This document shows positions 9,914 to 17,658 of a stretch of 64,000 bases of DNA, piece by piece. The notes below the pieces were generated by a model that saw only the letters and a list, made by a program, of their open reading frames with translations, made no database searches and had not been told where the DNA came from. Both the position numbers and the translations under genes were made by a program. Each line of letters begins with the position of its first letter. Within the stretch, counting starts at the first letter, position 1. The DNA comes from JBBECJ01 sp963763325 (GTDB lineage: Bacteria > Chloroflexota > Chloroflexia > Thermomicrobiales > CFX8): assembly GCA_963763325.1 (NCBI GenBank), contig CAVXOL010000022.1, positions 62,001 through 126,000 on the forward strand, given 5' to 3'.

Positions 9914-10771
9914 GTAGGGACAGGTCTGAGACCTGTCCGAGGGTGAAAACAAGCTTGGGGAGAGTACGTGGTGTGAAGGACGCAGAAGGAGGAGAGGAGA
10001 AGGAGGGGGGGAGGGAGTGGGGAGGAGGGGGGAGAGGAGGAGGGAGAGGAGGGAGAGGGGGGGGAGAGGAGGGGGGGGGAGGGGAGGGGGGAGGGGGGAG
10101 AAGGAGGGAAAAGGGGGGCGCGGGAGGAGGAGGGAGGAAGGGAGCGCGGAAAGGAAGAAGGAGGAGAGGAAGGAGGGGGGGGAGGGGAGGCGGGGGGGAG
10201 CTGAGGGGGAGGGGGGGGGGGAAGGAGCGGGGAGAGGGGGGAGCAGGGGAGGGGGGGGAGGGGCGCGGCCGCGGCTGGCGACCGTCGGGAGGGGAGGGAC
10301 GCGAACGAGACGCAGAGGAGGAGCGGTGGGCAGGCCCGTGCGTGGAGCAGGGAGACCACGTGGTACGTCGTTCGTGGGCTCGGAACGCCTGCGCCCGGTT
10401 TCGGGAGCGCTCCTGGAGGTGCCGAGACGGCGCGAGGCGCGCGGGACGCGGCCGCAGGCGGGGGGGGGGGGGGGGGGGGGAGGCGGGAGGGGGGGGGGGG
10501 GGAGGGGCGGAGCGGGTGAGCGGAGCGCGGGGTAGCGGACGGGGGGCGGGTGCGGCGGGGGACGGCCGGAGTTGGTAAGCTGGCGCAGGTCGTGCGTGCC
10601 AGTCATGGGGTGCACAGTTTGACCGCGCCAGCGCACGTGGTACGCGTGCTCACCACCGTGCAACGCTGCCTGACATCAGGGACCCGGATGAATCGCCGCA
10701 GCACCATCCAATACCTATCAAGTCCTCCTCGATCCGCGCGGGCCGCGGACAGGTCTCAGACCTGTCCCTAC
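9914..10771. repeat. REPIN-like element 2, expanded to 858 bp
   Basis: GTAG 9914-9917 plus a palindrome with arms GGACAGGTCT/AGACCTGTCC (9918-9938) pairs with the inverse palindrome and CTAC at 10747-10771. The loop-specific motif AACGCCTGCGCCCG recurs at 10384-10397, proving membership of the same family. The interior is swollen by a G/A-only tract (see 9960-10560). The right end lies 17 bp past the tsaD stop codon, so it may also end that operon; the left end lies upstream of the RAYT start. Confidence 0.8.
9960..10560. repeat. Extreme polypurine (G>>A) low-complexity tract
   Basis: About 600 bp almost free of C and T on the plus strand between 9975 and 10260 and again 10455-10515, including G runs of over 20 bases. 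A short normal-composition island (10260-10455) interrupts it. Reading frames through it give Gly/Arg/Glu polymers and are not genes. It may be a real triplex/quadruplex-forming tract or a base-calling artefact; see findings. Confidence 0.9.
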
Positions 10772-10788
10772 GAGGTTGGGGCGAAGCG

Positions 10789-11934
10789 TTACCCACGCGC
10801 GCGCTCGATCACGCGGACGCCTGGCAGCGACGACCACGGGAGTTGGGCGTGGACATCGAGTTCCCAGCCGGCCAGCGCGCCACGGCGGAGGACCTGATGG
10901 GCGGCGGCGGCGATCATGGCGGCGTTGTCGGTGCAGAACTGAAGGTCGGGGACGAAGAGCGGGATGTCCTTGCCGCGCAGCTTGCTTTCCAGACGGTGGC
11001 GCAGGAGGGCGTTGGCGGCGACACCACCGGAGAGGAGGACGCTGGCGGCCCGTTCGAGCTCCGCAGCGCGGACGGTCTTCTCGACCAGGACATCGACAAT
11101 CGCGTCCTGATAGGAGGCGGCCAGGTCTCCGACCGGCATGTTGGGAGAATAGACCGGCGGTGTGTGCTCCGGGAACGGTCCGGGAGCCGGTGCGGGCCGC
11201 TTGCGGGTTGTCCGGTCTGGATGATGCTCGAGCTTGCGGTACTGCTCGGCGGCGCGTAAGAGCGCGGTCTTGAGGCCGGAGAACGAGAAGTCGTAGCTGT
11301 CTCCCAGCCAGGCGCGTGGGAGCTGCTCGACGGCGCGATGCCCCTCGGCAGCCTGCTGGATAGCCGGTCCACCGGGGTAGCCGAGGCCGAGGATGCGGGC
11401 GCCTTTGTCGAATGCCTCTCCAGCCGCGTCGTCGAGCGTCCGGCCGAGGATCTCATAGACGCCGTGCTTGTGGATCAGCAGCAGGTCGGTGTGGCCGCCG
11501 GAGACGATCAGGCAGACGGCGGGAAAGACCGGCGCTGGCGGGAGCGGTTCGTCCTCGTGGCCGGGAGCGACGAGCCAGTTCGCGTAGACGTGCCCTTCGA
11601 GGTGGTTGACCGGCACGAGCGGCTTCTTCCAGGCGAAGGCGAGCGTCTTGGCGATGTTGACGCCGACCAGCAGCGATCCGGCCAACCCCGGCCCTTCAGT
11701 GACAGCGATCGCGTCGATGTCGGCGCGGGTGACGCCGGCTGTTTCGAGTGCTTCCTGGAGGACCGGCATGATGGCGGTGATGTGCTGGCGTGAGGCGAGT
11801 TCCGGGACGACGCCGCCGTACTTCTGATGGAGCGCGATCTGGGAGGCGACGACGTTGGAACGCACCCAGCGACCCTCGTGGACGACGGCGGCGGCGGTTT
11901 CATCGCAGGATGTCTCAATCGCGAGGATGTTCAT
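10789..11934 (-). CDS. tsaD: tRNA N6-adenosine threonylcarbamoyltransferase
   Basis: 381-residue ASKHA-fold protein. ILAIETSCDETAAAVV (phosphate 1), VPELASRQHITAI, NHLEGHVYANW (metal-binding HxxxH), VSGGHTDLLLI, LGYPGGPAIQ, FSFSGLKTALL and LLSGGVAANALLR (adenosine) are all present. With TsaB and TsaE it transfers threonylcarbamoyl to A37 of ANN-decoding tRNAs. Unusual is a ~35-residue Pro-rich insertion around residues 225-260 (TTRKRPAPAPGPFPEHTPP), lengthening it beyond the typical ~340. ATG overlaps the rimI stop (ATGA). Last gene of the tsaE-tsaB-rimI-tsaD operon. Confidence 0.97.
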   Translation of the reverse strand: MNILAIETSCDETAAAVVHEGRWVRSNVVASQIALHQKYGGVVPELASRQHITAIMPVLQEALETAGVTRADIDAIAVTEGPGLAGSLLVGVNIAKTLAFAWKKPLVPVNHLEGHVYANWLVAPGHEDEPLPPAPVFPAVCLIVSGGHTDLLLIHKHGVYEILGRTLDDAAGEAFDKGARILGLGYPGGPAIQQAAEGHRAVEQLPRAWLGDSYDFSFSGLKTALLRAAEQYRKLEHHPDRTTRKRPAPAPGPFPEHTPPVYSPNMPVGDLAASYQDAIVDVLVEKTVRAAELERAASVLLSGGVAANALLRHRLESKLRGKDIPLFVPDLQFCTDNAAMIAAAAHQVLRRGALAGWELDVHAQLPWSSLPGVRVIERARG

Positions 11935-12596
11935 TGGGCGCCCTGACTGCTGGCGGATTCGAGCGACGTGGATGGCTCATTATGGAGGAGCGTGCCGTCC
12001 AGCCGCTGCTGGATGCCCTCGCGCAATGACGCGAAGCGCTGCTCGAACTCGGCCGAATGGAGCGACGGCGACCACATGATGTAGGCATCTTCGCCGTTGT
12101 CGCTGTAGTAGCGGCGGCGGACGCCCTGCCGGCTGAAACCGTACTTGTGGTAGAGCGCCTGGGCCGAGTCGTTGGAGACACGGACTTCAAGCGTCAGCCA
12201 CTCGGCCTTCCGCTCCCAGGCGCGCTCGAAGAGATCGACCAGTAGCAACTCACCAAGCCCGCGGCCACGGTGGCTTGGCGCGACGCCGATTGTTGTGACG
12301 TGCGCCTCGTCGTAGAGGACCCACATACCGCCGAAGCCAACGACCTGGTCGGTCGAGCGTGGATCGTTGCGACGGACGAACGGCAGCAGGTTGCTCAAGC
12401 CACCACGCGACTCGTGGCGGACGGAATCGTTGGGATTGTCGGGCCGGTACCAGAGCACAACATAATAGTTGTTGGAGAGGTTACGTAGCTCGCGCCGGTA
12501 GGCCGATTGCGGCCACGGGTTGCTGAAGCATTGGCGCTCCACACGTGACACCTCGGCGATATCTTCCAGACGCATCGGGGCCAGGTAGTAGCTCAC
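11931..12596 (-). CDS. rimI: Ribosomal-protein-alanine N-acetyltransferase-like GNAT
   Basis: 221 residues. The GNAT core has VTTIGVAPSHRGRGLGELLL (motif A, acetyl-CoA pyrophosphate binding, Q/RxxGxG/A) and RVSNDSAQALYHKYGF (motif B). RimI acetylates the N-terminus of ribosomal protein S18; in many genomes it is co-encoded with tsaB/tsaD, as here. It starts with GTG overlapping the tsaB stop (GTGA) and its stop overlaps the tsaD ATG. A C-terminal ~50-residue extension beyond the GNAT domain is present and of unknown role. Confidence 0.9.
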   Translation of the reverse strand: MSYYLAPMRLEDIAEVSRVERQCFSNPWPQSAYRRELRNLSNNYYVVLWYRPDNPNDSVRHESRGGLSNLLPFVRRNDPRSTDQVVGFGGMWVLYDEAHVTTIGVAPSHRGRGLGELLLVDLFERAWERKAEWLTLEVRVSNDSAQALYHKYGFSRQGVRRRYYSDNGEDAYIMWSPSLHSAEFEQRFASLREGIQQRLDGTLLHNEPSTSLESASSQGAQ

Positions 12597-13336
12597 AAAG
12601 TCGAATCCGATCCAATGTTTCCGGAGGCCACCTCCGGCCGCTGCTGGTGCAGATAGAGTGGTTCGAGTGTCGTCAGGTCATCGACATCGCCAGCCAGGAG
12701 TCGCGGCAGCGCCATCTCGATCATGATAGACGCGCGGCGCCTGCGCATTCCGGCGCCCGGCAGCACGACGTTGGGAAGCTCGCGCAGCGCCCGTTCGTCG
12801 GCAACGCTCAGGTCACCGGTAAGCACGGTCGGGGCCAGCAGATCGGCGGCAAGGTCGGCGGCTTCGCGATTGACGATCTCGCTTTGCCGCGTGAGGCTCC
12901 CGTTGCTGTGGCGGTAGTCAGCATAGACGACCCGGCGACGGCCTGCCGGGACGAACGCGCGCACCGGTAGTCCCCAATCGGCGACTGCGCGTGCTGCGAT
13001 ATCGAGCGTGGGAATACCGACGATCGGGATCGCTCCGGCGAAGGCAAACCCCTTCGCAACGCTCATGCCGACCCGCAACGCGTTGAACCCACCCGGCCCG
13101 GTCGCGATGACGACTGCGGCGAAGTCGTCGCTCTCGATACCAGTCAGGCGGCAGAGGTGGTCGATCTCGGTCAGCAGGGTGGCGGTCTGATTGCGCGCTG
13201 CTTCCCAGGCGATCTCGGCGCCGAAGACTTCGTTGTCGGCCAGCGGCGCGAGCGCCAGCGAGGCGACATCGGATGAGGTGTCGATCCCCAATATCCAGCC
13301 GGTTCGGTTCTGCGTCACAGGCGCGTCCTCACCCAC
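12593..13336 (-). CDS. tsaB: tRNA threonylcarbamoyladenosine biosynthesis protein TsaB
   Basis: 247 residues, ASKHA fold without the catalytic metal site. ILGIDTSSDVASLAL at the N-terminus and VVIATGPGGFNALRVGMSVA followed by KGFAFAGAIPIVGIPTLD are diagnostic. TsaB dimerises with TsaD to form the t6A transferase core. Two starts are possible: GTG at 13336, overlapping tsaE by 8 bp, or GTG at 13318; the ASKHA domain begins after either. Operon position between tsaE and rimI supports the call. Confidence 0.95.
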   Translation of the reverse strand: MGEDAPVTQNRTGWILGIDTSSDVASLALAPLADNEVFGAEIAWEAARNQTATLLTEIDHLCRLTGIESDDFAAVVIATGPGGFNALRVGMSVAKGFAFAGAIPIVGIPTLDIAARAVADWGLPVRAFVPAGRRRVVYADYRHSNGSLTRQSEIVNREAADLAADLLAPTVLTGDLSVADERALRELPNVVLPGAGMRRRRASIMIEMALPRLLAGDVDDLTTLEPLYLHQQRPEVASGNIGSDSTL

Positions 13337-13847
13337 GGTTGCCCAGCACTTCCGCCTTGAACTGCTTGACGATCTCGACGTAGCAGGCGCCGCGAGGGAT
13401 CATCCGCAGGTTGCGCTTCGAATCGGACACCGTTTGGAGGTCGATCAGCAGGTACTCCTTTGGCATCCAGTCGCGTCCACGCTCCGGCCATTCGATGACA
13501 GTGACACCGTTGGGGTCGCTCAGATACTCGTCCAGCCCAATCGAGTCGAGGTCGCTGTCGCCTTCGATCCGGTAGAGGTCGATGTGGTAGAGGCGCAGCG
13601 GCTTGCCGTCCGCGCCGGTACCGGCATGTTCGGCGACGATCGTAAAGGTCGGAGACTGGATCTGGTCGCCGGTTTGCAAGGGCCGGGCAAGGCCCTGGAC
13701 GAACGTCGTCTTGCCAGCTCCGATATCGCCGGAGAGGAGCAGGAGGCTGCCACGCTGGACAACCTTGCCCAGATGCGCACCGATTGCGCGCGTCTGGTCG
13801 GGGCTGTGGCTGATGATGTCGAAGGCAGGTCTACGTGAGGCGCTCAA
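13329..13847 (-). CDS. tsaE: tRNA threonylcarbamoyladenosine biosynthesis ATPase TsaE
   Basis: About 172 residues. LLLSGDIGAGKTTFVQGLA is the Walker A loop, IQSPTFTIV switch I, LYHIDLYRIEG Walker B, and VIEWPERGRDWMP the terminal motif of TsaE. It is an ATPase that resets the TsaBD complex. I prefer the TTG at 13847 because AAGGAG lies 6 bases upstream and the protein would then begin SASRRPAFDI; a longer GTG-initiated form from 13952 would add 35 residues of non-conserved sequence. First gene of the t6A operon. Confidence 0.93.
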   Translation of the reverse strand: MSASRRPAFDIISHSPDQTRAIGAHLGKVVQRGSLLLLSGDIGAGKTTFVQGLARPLQTGDQIQSPTFTIVAEHAGTGADGKPLRLYHIDLYRIEGDSDLDSIGLDEYLSDPNGVTVIEWPERGRDWMPKEYLLIDLQTVSDSKRNLRMIPRGACYVEIVKQFKAEVLGNRG

Positions 13848-13941
13848 ATACCGCTCCTTATGGGTGGGAATGATAACCGAAGGAGCGAGTGCAGCGTGCT
13901 GGGTGTTGACGGAAGGGCGGAGTCGTCCGCGCGTTGTCCGG

Positions 13942-14011
13942 GGCAACAGCAAAGAACCTCTCCGGGATCGCCCGACACGGTGTCAGGGTGGAGAGGTCCT
14001 TCGCTGCTGCC
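13942..14011. repeat. Long imperfect hairpin between eamA-like gene and tsaE
   Basis: A 22-bp arm at 13942-13963 (GGCAACAGC...CCTCTCC) is reverse-complementary to 13990-14011 with three mismatches; the 26-nt loop contains a smaller stem (CCGACA/TGTCAGG). It lies 16 bp past the stop of the transporter gene and 95 bp before tsaE, on the shared minus strand. It may terminate the first unit or form the tsaE leader. No T-run is apparent. Confidence 0.55.
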
Positions 14012-14026
14012 CAGCGTAACGGGAAA

Positions 14027-14986
14027 TCAGGTTGAGCCGGTGAGGATCGCCGGTTCGCGTGACGGCCTGGGATCGGGGGAGGCAGAGCGTTGGACGAGGA
14101 CGAAGATTGCTGAGAGCATGATCAGGCAGCCAACCGCCTGGATCGGCGCGATTGTCGTTCCCAGGATCATCCAGTTGCCGAAGATGGCTGCTGCCGGGTA
14201 GGTAAACTCGGCCAGCGTCGCGCACGACGCGTTTGTGCCACTCAATCCGCGATAGAACAACAGGACGCCGAATAAGCCAGGGATCAGCGCCGCACTGAGC
14301 AGGCGTGCCGGCGATGTTGCAATGCCGGTAACGACCTGACCGACTGAGCCGTCATAGACGGCAACGACGAAGAGGAACGGGAGCGCGATCGAGATTCTTG
14401 TGGCCGTGAGCGTGACGTATGAGATGTCGCGCAGGACGAGCCGCGCCAGGACCGTTCCAGCGGCCCAGAGTCCAGCGGCGCCGATGGCATATCCTGCCGC
14501 GTGGAGCTCTCCGAACTGTAGCCATGGAACTGGCTGAACGGTTGCGAAAGTCAAGAGATAGACACCAACGATTGAGGCAACCAGACACGGCCAGTACCCT
14601 GCGGGCAGCCGCTCTTTCAACAGGACCAGCGCCAGGAGCACGACGATGAGGGGCTGCGCGTTCTGAAGGAGGCTGGCGGTGGTTGGGTTTCCGCTGTTCA
14701 GCGCCTGGGTGAACAGGAGCGCCGCGCCACCGGAGGCTCCCCAACCGATGATAAGCAGGACGAGCCAGCTTCGCGCTGAAAGCGCGGCAAGGATTCGCCG
14801 CTGGGCGATCAGGACCGGGACCGCGAACGCGCACAACAGGACATGCTCGGCCAGGACAATCGATGTTACTGACATGCTATCGAGGAGCGGGCGTCGAATG
14901 AGACCTTCGGTTCCCAGCATCGCCGCCGCCGCTGCCACGAGCAGGAGACTGATCCTGGGTGACAGCGGCCGAGAAATCTGAGCCAT
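14027..14986 (-). CDS. EamA-family (DMT superfamily) transporter
   Basis: 319 residues with ten predicted hydrophobic segments in two EamA repeats: residues ~15-145 and ~165-300. Typical DMT landmarks are ALNSGNPTTASLLQNAQPLI with KERLPAGYW at the end of helices 4-5, and the equivalent second-half GTNASCATLAEFTYPAAAIF. Such proteins export metabolites or amino acids in the inner membrane; the substrate is not predictable. The C-terminal ~20 residues (DPRPSREPAIL) are hydrophilic and cytoplasmic. A single-gene minus-strand unit. Confidence 0.9.
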   Translation of the reverse strand: MAQISRPLSPRISLLLVAAAAAMLGTEGLIRRPLLDSMSVTSIVLAEHVLLCAFAVPVLIAQRRILAALSARSWLVLLIIGWGASGGAALLFTQALNSGNPTTASLLQNAQPLIVVLLALVLLKERLPAGYWPCLVASIVGVYLLTFATVQPVPWLQFGELHAAGYAIGAAGLWAAGTVLARLVLRDISYVTLTATRISIALPFLFVVAVYDGSVGQVVTGIATSPARLLSAALIPGLFGVLLFYRGLSGTNASCATLAEFTYPAAAIFGNWMILGTTIAPIQAVGCLIMLSAIFVLVQRSASPDPRPSREPAILTGST

Positions 14987-15461
14987 GATTACATCCGATC
15001 TACGCCAGTTTCATAGCATTCCTGCGCCTGAGCTTGTGCAGGCGCGGCGCGGCCACATCCCGTTGGTTGCGATAGTGGGCGGATGGGCTCGGTTGCATCA
15101 AACGGCCATTCCTTCCGACGGCGAATCCTCTGACGCATTCCAGAAACATTGACGGCATTGGTCATTGCATTCGTCATTTGTCGTTAGTTTGAGAGACCCG
15201 GGGACTGGCTACCATTCGCAACACCCACGCAGTGCCCACGCAGCGCCCACGCAATGCATGCATGGGCGCCGCTCGCGGGGTCTTTCGCTCGCGAGGGTGC
15301 CTGAGGACGCCTGGAAGAGGGCATTGCCCTGCGGTGAATCGTGAGATCAGGGGATCACAATGACCGGTATGGCGTGCTCACCGATCGAACCTGCGACATT
15401 CGATGTCTCCGTGATGAGCGCCGGAGGCTGGGGTGGAGTTCGCCGGTCGTGAGCAATCCGT
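14987..15461. other. Intergenic region with a triple 11-bp tandem repeat
   Basis: 475 bp without a credible gene. At 15224-15256 there are three units of CCCACGCARYG, followed by CATGCATGGGCG, which partly pairs back to the last unit. A small inverted repeat (GCGCCTG/CAGGCGC) lies near 15022-15045, just upstream of the transporter start. Nothing else is recognised. Confidence 0.5.
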
Positions 15462-16685
15462 TCAGCCGAGTGTCACCGGAAGTGTTTTCAGGCTGCGGAA
15501 CGAGAAGCCATCGTTCCAGTCAGGTGTGTCGCTCGCGAGCTTCATCTCCGGGCAGCGGGTGATGAGCGTCAGGACGGCAGTCTGGGCAATCGTACGGGCG
15601 AGCGAGGTGCCGAGGCAGTAGTGCGGGCCGTGCGCGAAGGTCAGGTGCCGGTTCGGGCTGCGGTCGATCACGAACTGGTCTGGGTTGGGAAACTGGGACT
15701 CGTCGCGGTTGCCGGAAGCCAGCAGGACATGGACGTTGCTGCCCGGCTCGATCGTCTGGCCGGCGAGGTCGATCGATTCCTTCGCGACGCGACTGGTGGA
15801 TTGAACGGGGCTTTCGAAGCGCATGATCTCCTCGATTGCAGGCCGGATCAGGGTCTGGTCATCGCGCAGGCGAGCGAGGGCATCAGGCTGACGCAGCAAC
15901 GTCAGAATCGCGTTGCCGATCAGGTGAGCAGTCGAGTTGTTGCCGCCGACGAGGATCGCGACGACCATGACGACCATCTCGTCGTTCGTGAGCCGGTCGC
16001 CGGCTTCCTCGGCCTGGACCAGCGTTGTGATGACATCGTCAGCCGGTTCGCGGCGGCGCTGCTCGATAATCTCTTCGAGGTACGCCTTCATCGCCAGCAT
16101 GCTAGCCTGCCCCTGACGCATGACGGCGACGCGGTCGTGGACGGTGCCGAGGCGGTCGTAGATGCGGACCTGATCGTGGCTCCAGTCGGAGAACTGCTGC
16201 TGGCGCTCGACCGGCACGCCGAGGACATCGCCGGTGACCCAGCCTGGTAGCGGCGTCGCGAAGTCGCGCATGATGTCAACGGTTCCGTCGGCGGCCATCC
16301 GGTCGATGAAGCCGTCGCAGATCTCCTGGATACGGATGCGGCGGCGTTCGCTGGTACGGGCGGCGAAGGCCGGCATGACGAGGTTCTTGAGGCGGGTGTG
16401 GGTGGGAGGGTCGGTCAGCAGCATCCGCTGGCTGAGGACATGGCGTAGCGGTTCCAACTCACGCTGGACGTCATCCGGCAGGACCCGGAAGGTCGCATCC
16501 ACCCGCGCCGACGAGATGCGCGGGTCGTTCAGAATCGCGACGATGTCGTCGTAGCGGCTGACGAGCCAGCTGTTGGTCGTCTCGTTCCAGACGACTGGCG
16601 TCTCCTCCCGCAACTGCCGGTAGACCGGATACGGGTCCGCCTGAATCGCGGGATCGCTGAAATCAATCGCGGTTGCGGTGGTCAT
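15462..16685 (-). CDS. Cytochrome P450 (bacterial class I type)
   Basis: 407 residues from the ATG at 16685, which has GGAGAGG a few bases upstream. The substrate-side DPPTHTRLKNLV, the ExxR motif (IEEIMRFESPV), and the haem loop FAHGPHYCLGTSLAR with its Cys ligand are present. The I-helix reads VGGNNST where most P450s have AGxD/E-T, so the conserved acid is Asn. The fold and HxxR-type C-helix resemble CYP107-like bacterial hydroxylases. Redox partners are not encoded nearby. It is a lone minus-strand gene, 200 bp from the divergent PIN/antitoxin pair. Confidence 0.93.
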   Translation of the reverse strand: MTTATAIDFSDPAIQADPYPVYRQLREETPVVWNETTNSWLVSRYDDIVAILNDPRISSARVDATFRVLPDDVQRELEPLRHVLSQRMLLTDPPTHTRLKNLVMPAFAARTSERRRIRIQEICDGFIDRMAADGTVDIMRDFATPLPGWVTGDVLGVPVERQQQFSDWSHDQVRIYDRLGTVHDRVAVMRQGQASMLAMKAYLEEIIEQRRREPADDVITTLVQAEEAGDRLTNDEMVVMVVAILVGGNNSTAHLIGNAILTLLRQPDALARLRDDQTLIRPAIEEIMRFESPVQSTSRVAKESIDLAGQTIEPGSNVHVLLASGNRDESQFPNPDQFVIDRSPNRHLTFAHGPHYCLGTSLARTIAQTAVLTLITRCPEMKLASDTPDWNDGFSFRSLKTLPVTLG

Positions 16686-16820
16686 GAGTAGCCTCTCCAC
16701 GTTCTCGCCTGCACGCAACGCTCGTTTCCCCTCCACGGTAGTCGGTCGCCTGAGGAATAACTCGTGTCTGAGAATCCAGTTATTCGCGATTTGCGTTGCG
16801 TCCAACGACGTACATCAGAC

Positions 16821-16848
16821 TGGTCAATGGATTTGCTGTCGGTAGAAT
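16821..16848 (+). promoter_or_regulatory. Possible promoter of the antitoxin/PIN pair
   Basis: TGGTCA at 16821-16826 and TAGAAT at 16843-16848 are separated by 16 bases and lie 40 bp before the antitoxin ATG. The -10 element matches well, the -35 only moderately. Confidence 0.35.
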
Positions 16849-16887
16849 AGGACATAGACGGCGAGTGTCGATAGATGGGTCGAAAAC

Positions 16888-17124
16888 ATGGCAGTACGCA
16901 AGCGCACTCGAAAACTTGATGACAGCCTGGTTGAGTTGAAGTCACCGATCGATGACGAGGGACGCGAACGGCTTCGCAATGACCCCAGCGTCCGGTATCG
17001 AAAGCGTGACCCGAATACGCCGCCGCGTGTGGTTGAGCCGTGGGTGACCGTTATTGAACCAGTCGATGTCCTCTGGCTGCTTGGTCGCCGCACGGAGGAT
17101 GGCGAACAGTGCCGGATTCGATGA
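16888..17124 (+). CDS. Putative antitoxin upstream of a PIN toxin
   Basis: 78 residues, strongly charged: MAVRKRTRKLDDSLVELKS at the N-terminus, then PIDDEGRERLRNDPSVRYR and a hydrophobic C-terminal part (VTVIEPVDVLWLLG). It does not match VapB, RelB or PhD signatures I know. Its role is inferred from position: it is immediately upstream of, and overlaps by 26 bp, a PIN-domain gene, as in VapBC modules. Alternatively it is an unrelated small protein. Confidence 0.5.
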   Translation: MAVRKRTRKLDDSLVELKSPIDDEGRERLRNDPSVRYRKRDPNTPPRVVEPWVTVIEPVDVLWLLGRRTEDGEQCRIR

Positions 17125-17658
17125 GGTGACCGCATCCATTCGCGATGTGTACCTCGATACGAGCCTCGATTTGTGCGGCAGTCGTCCGGGATAGTCGCCA
17201 CCATGCCGCTGCACGGGCCTATTGCGAAGCACTCGTTGCTGGCCGAGTCCGCGTATATATGTCGCAACTACTTCGAATTGAGTTGTTGCAAGCGATGCGC
17301 GCACTGGCAACGGTTCCAGAGGGTTTACCCGGCAGTATGCGACGCCGATTTCGGCTTGGTCACTGGGGTGATGATCTCGCCGTGCGTGATGGGTGGATGC
17401 AAATCGGAATGGCGCAGTTCGACGGACTGGTCGGATCAATTCAGCGAAGTCTACGAACTAGCCGTCGATCTTCTCAGCATGGGAGCAGGTAGCGGCGTTG
17501 ATGACGCGCTATCACCTCAATTCGTAGATGCGCTCCATGCCGCAACGGCGATCGAGGCGGGAATCTCAACCCTTGCGACACTGGACGTCGATTTCTGCCC
17601 GCGTTACAAGCTTGAATGTCGAAGTCGTTCGCTAGTTCCCCCGACAACGAGTCGCTAG
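17099..17658 (+). CDS. PIN-domain RNase toxin (VapC-like), two frameshifts
   Basis: The ATG at 17099, with GGAGG upstream, opens DEVTASIRDVYLDTSL, where YLDTS is the first acidic residue of the PIN active site. After slips near 17172 and 17432 it continues ICAAVVRDSRHHAAARAYC, RVYMSQLLRIELLQAM, and DALSPQFVDALHAATAIEAG with LATLDVDF, supplying the remaining acids. Restored length is about 186 residues. VapC-type PIN proteins cleave tRNA or rRNA and are neutralised by the upstream partner. The 3' end overlaps the convergent secreted-protein gene by 4 bp. Confidence 0.75.

Noticed and set aside
9943..10578. Long Gly/Arg/Glu-rich and Pro/Leu-rich frames on both strands
   Set aside because: They are translations of the polypurine tract and have no protein character.
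15224..15256. Iteron-like origin (three CCCACGCA units)
   Set aside because: Only three units, no AT-rich region, no DnaA boxes or replication genes near.
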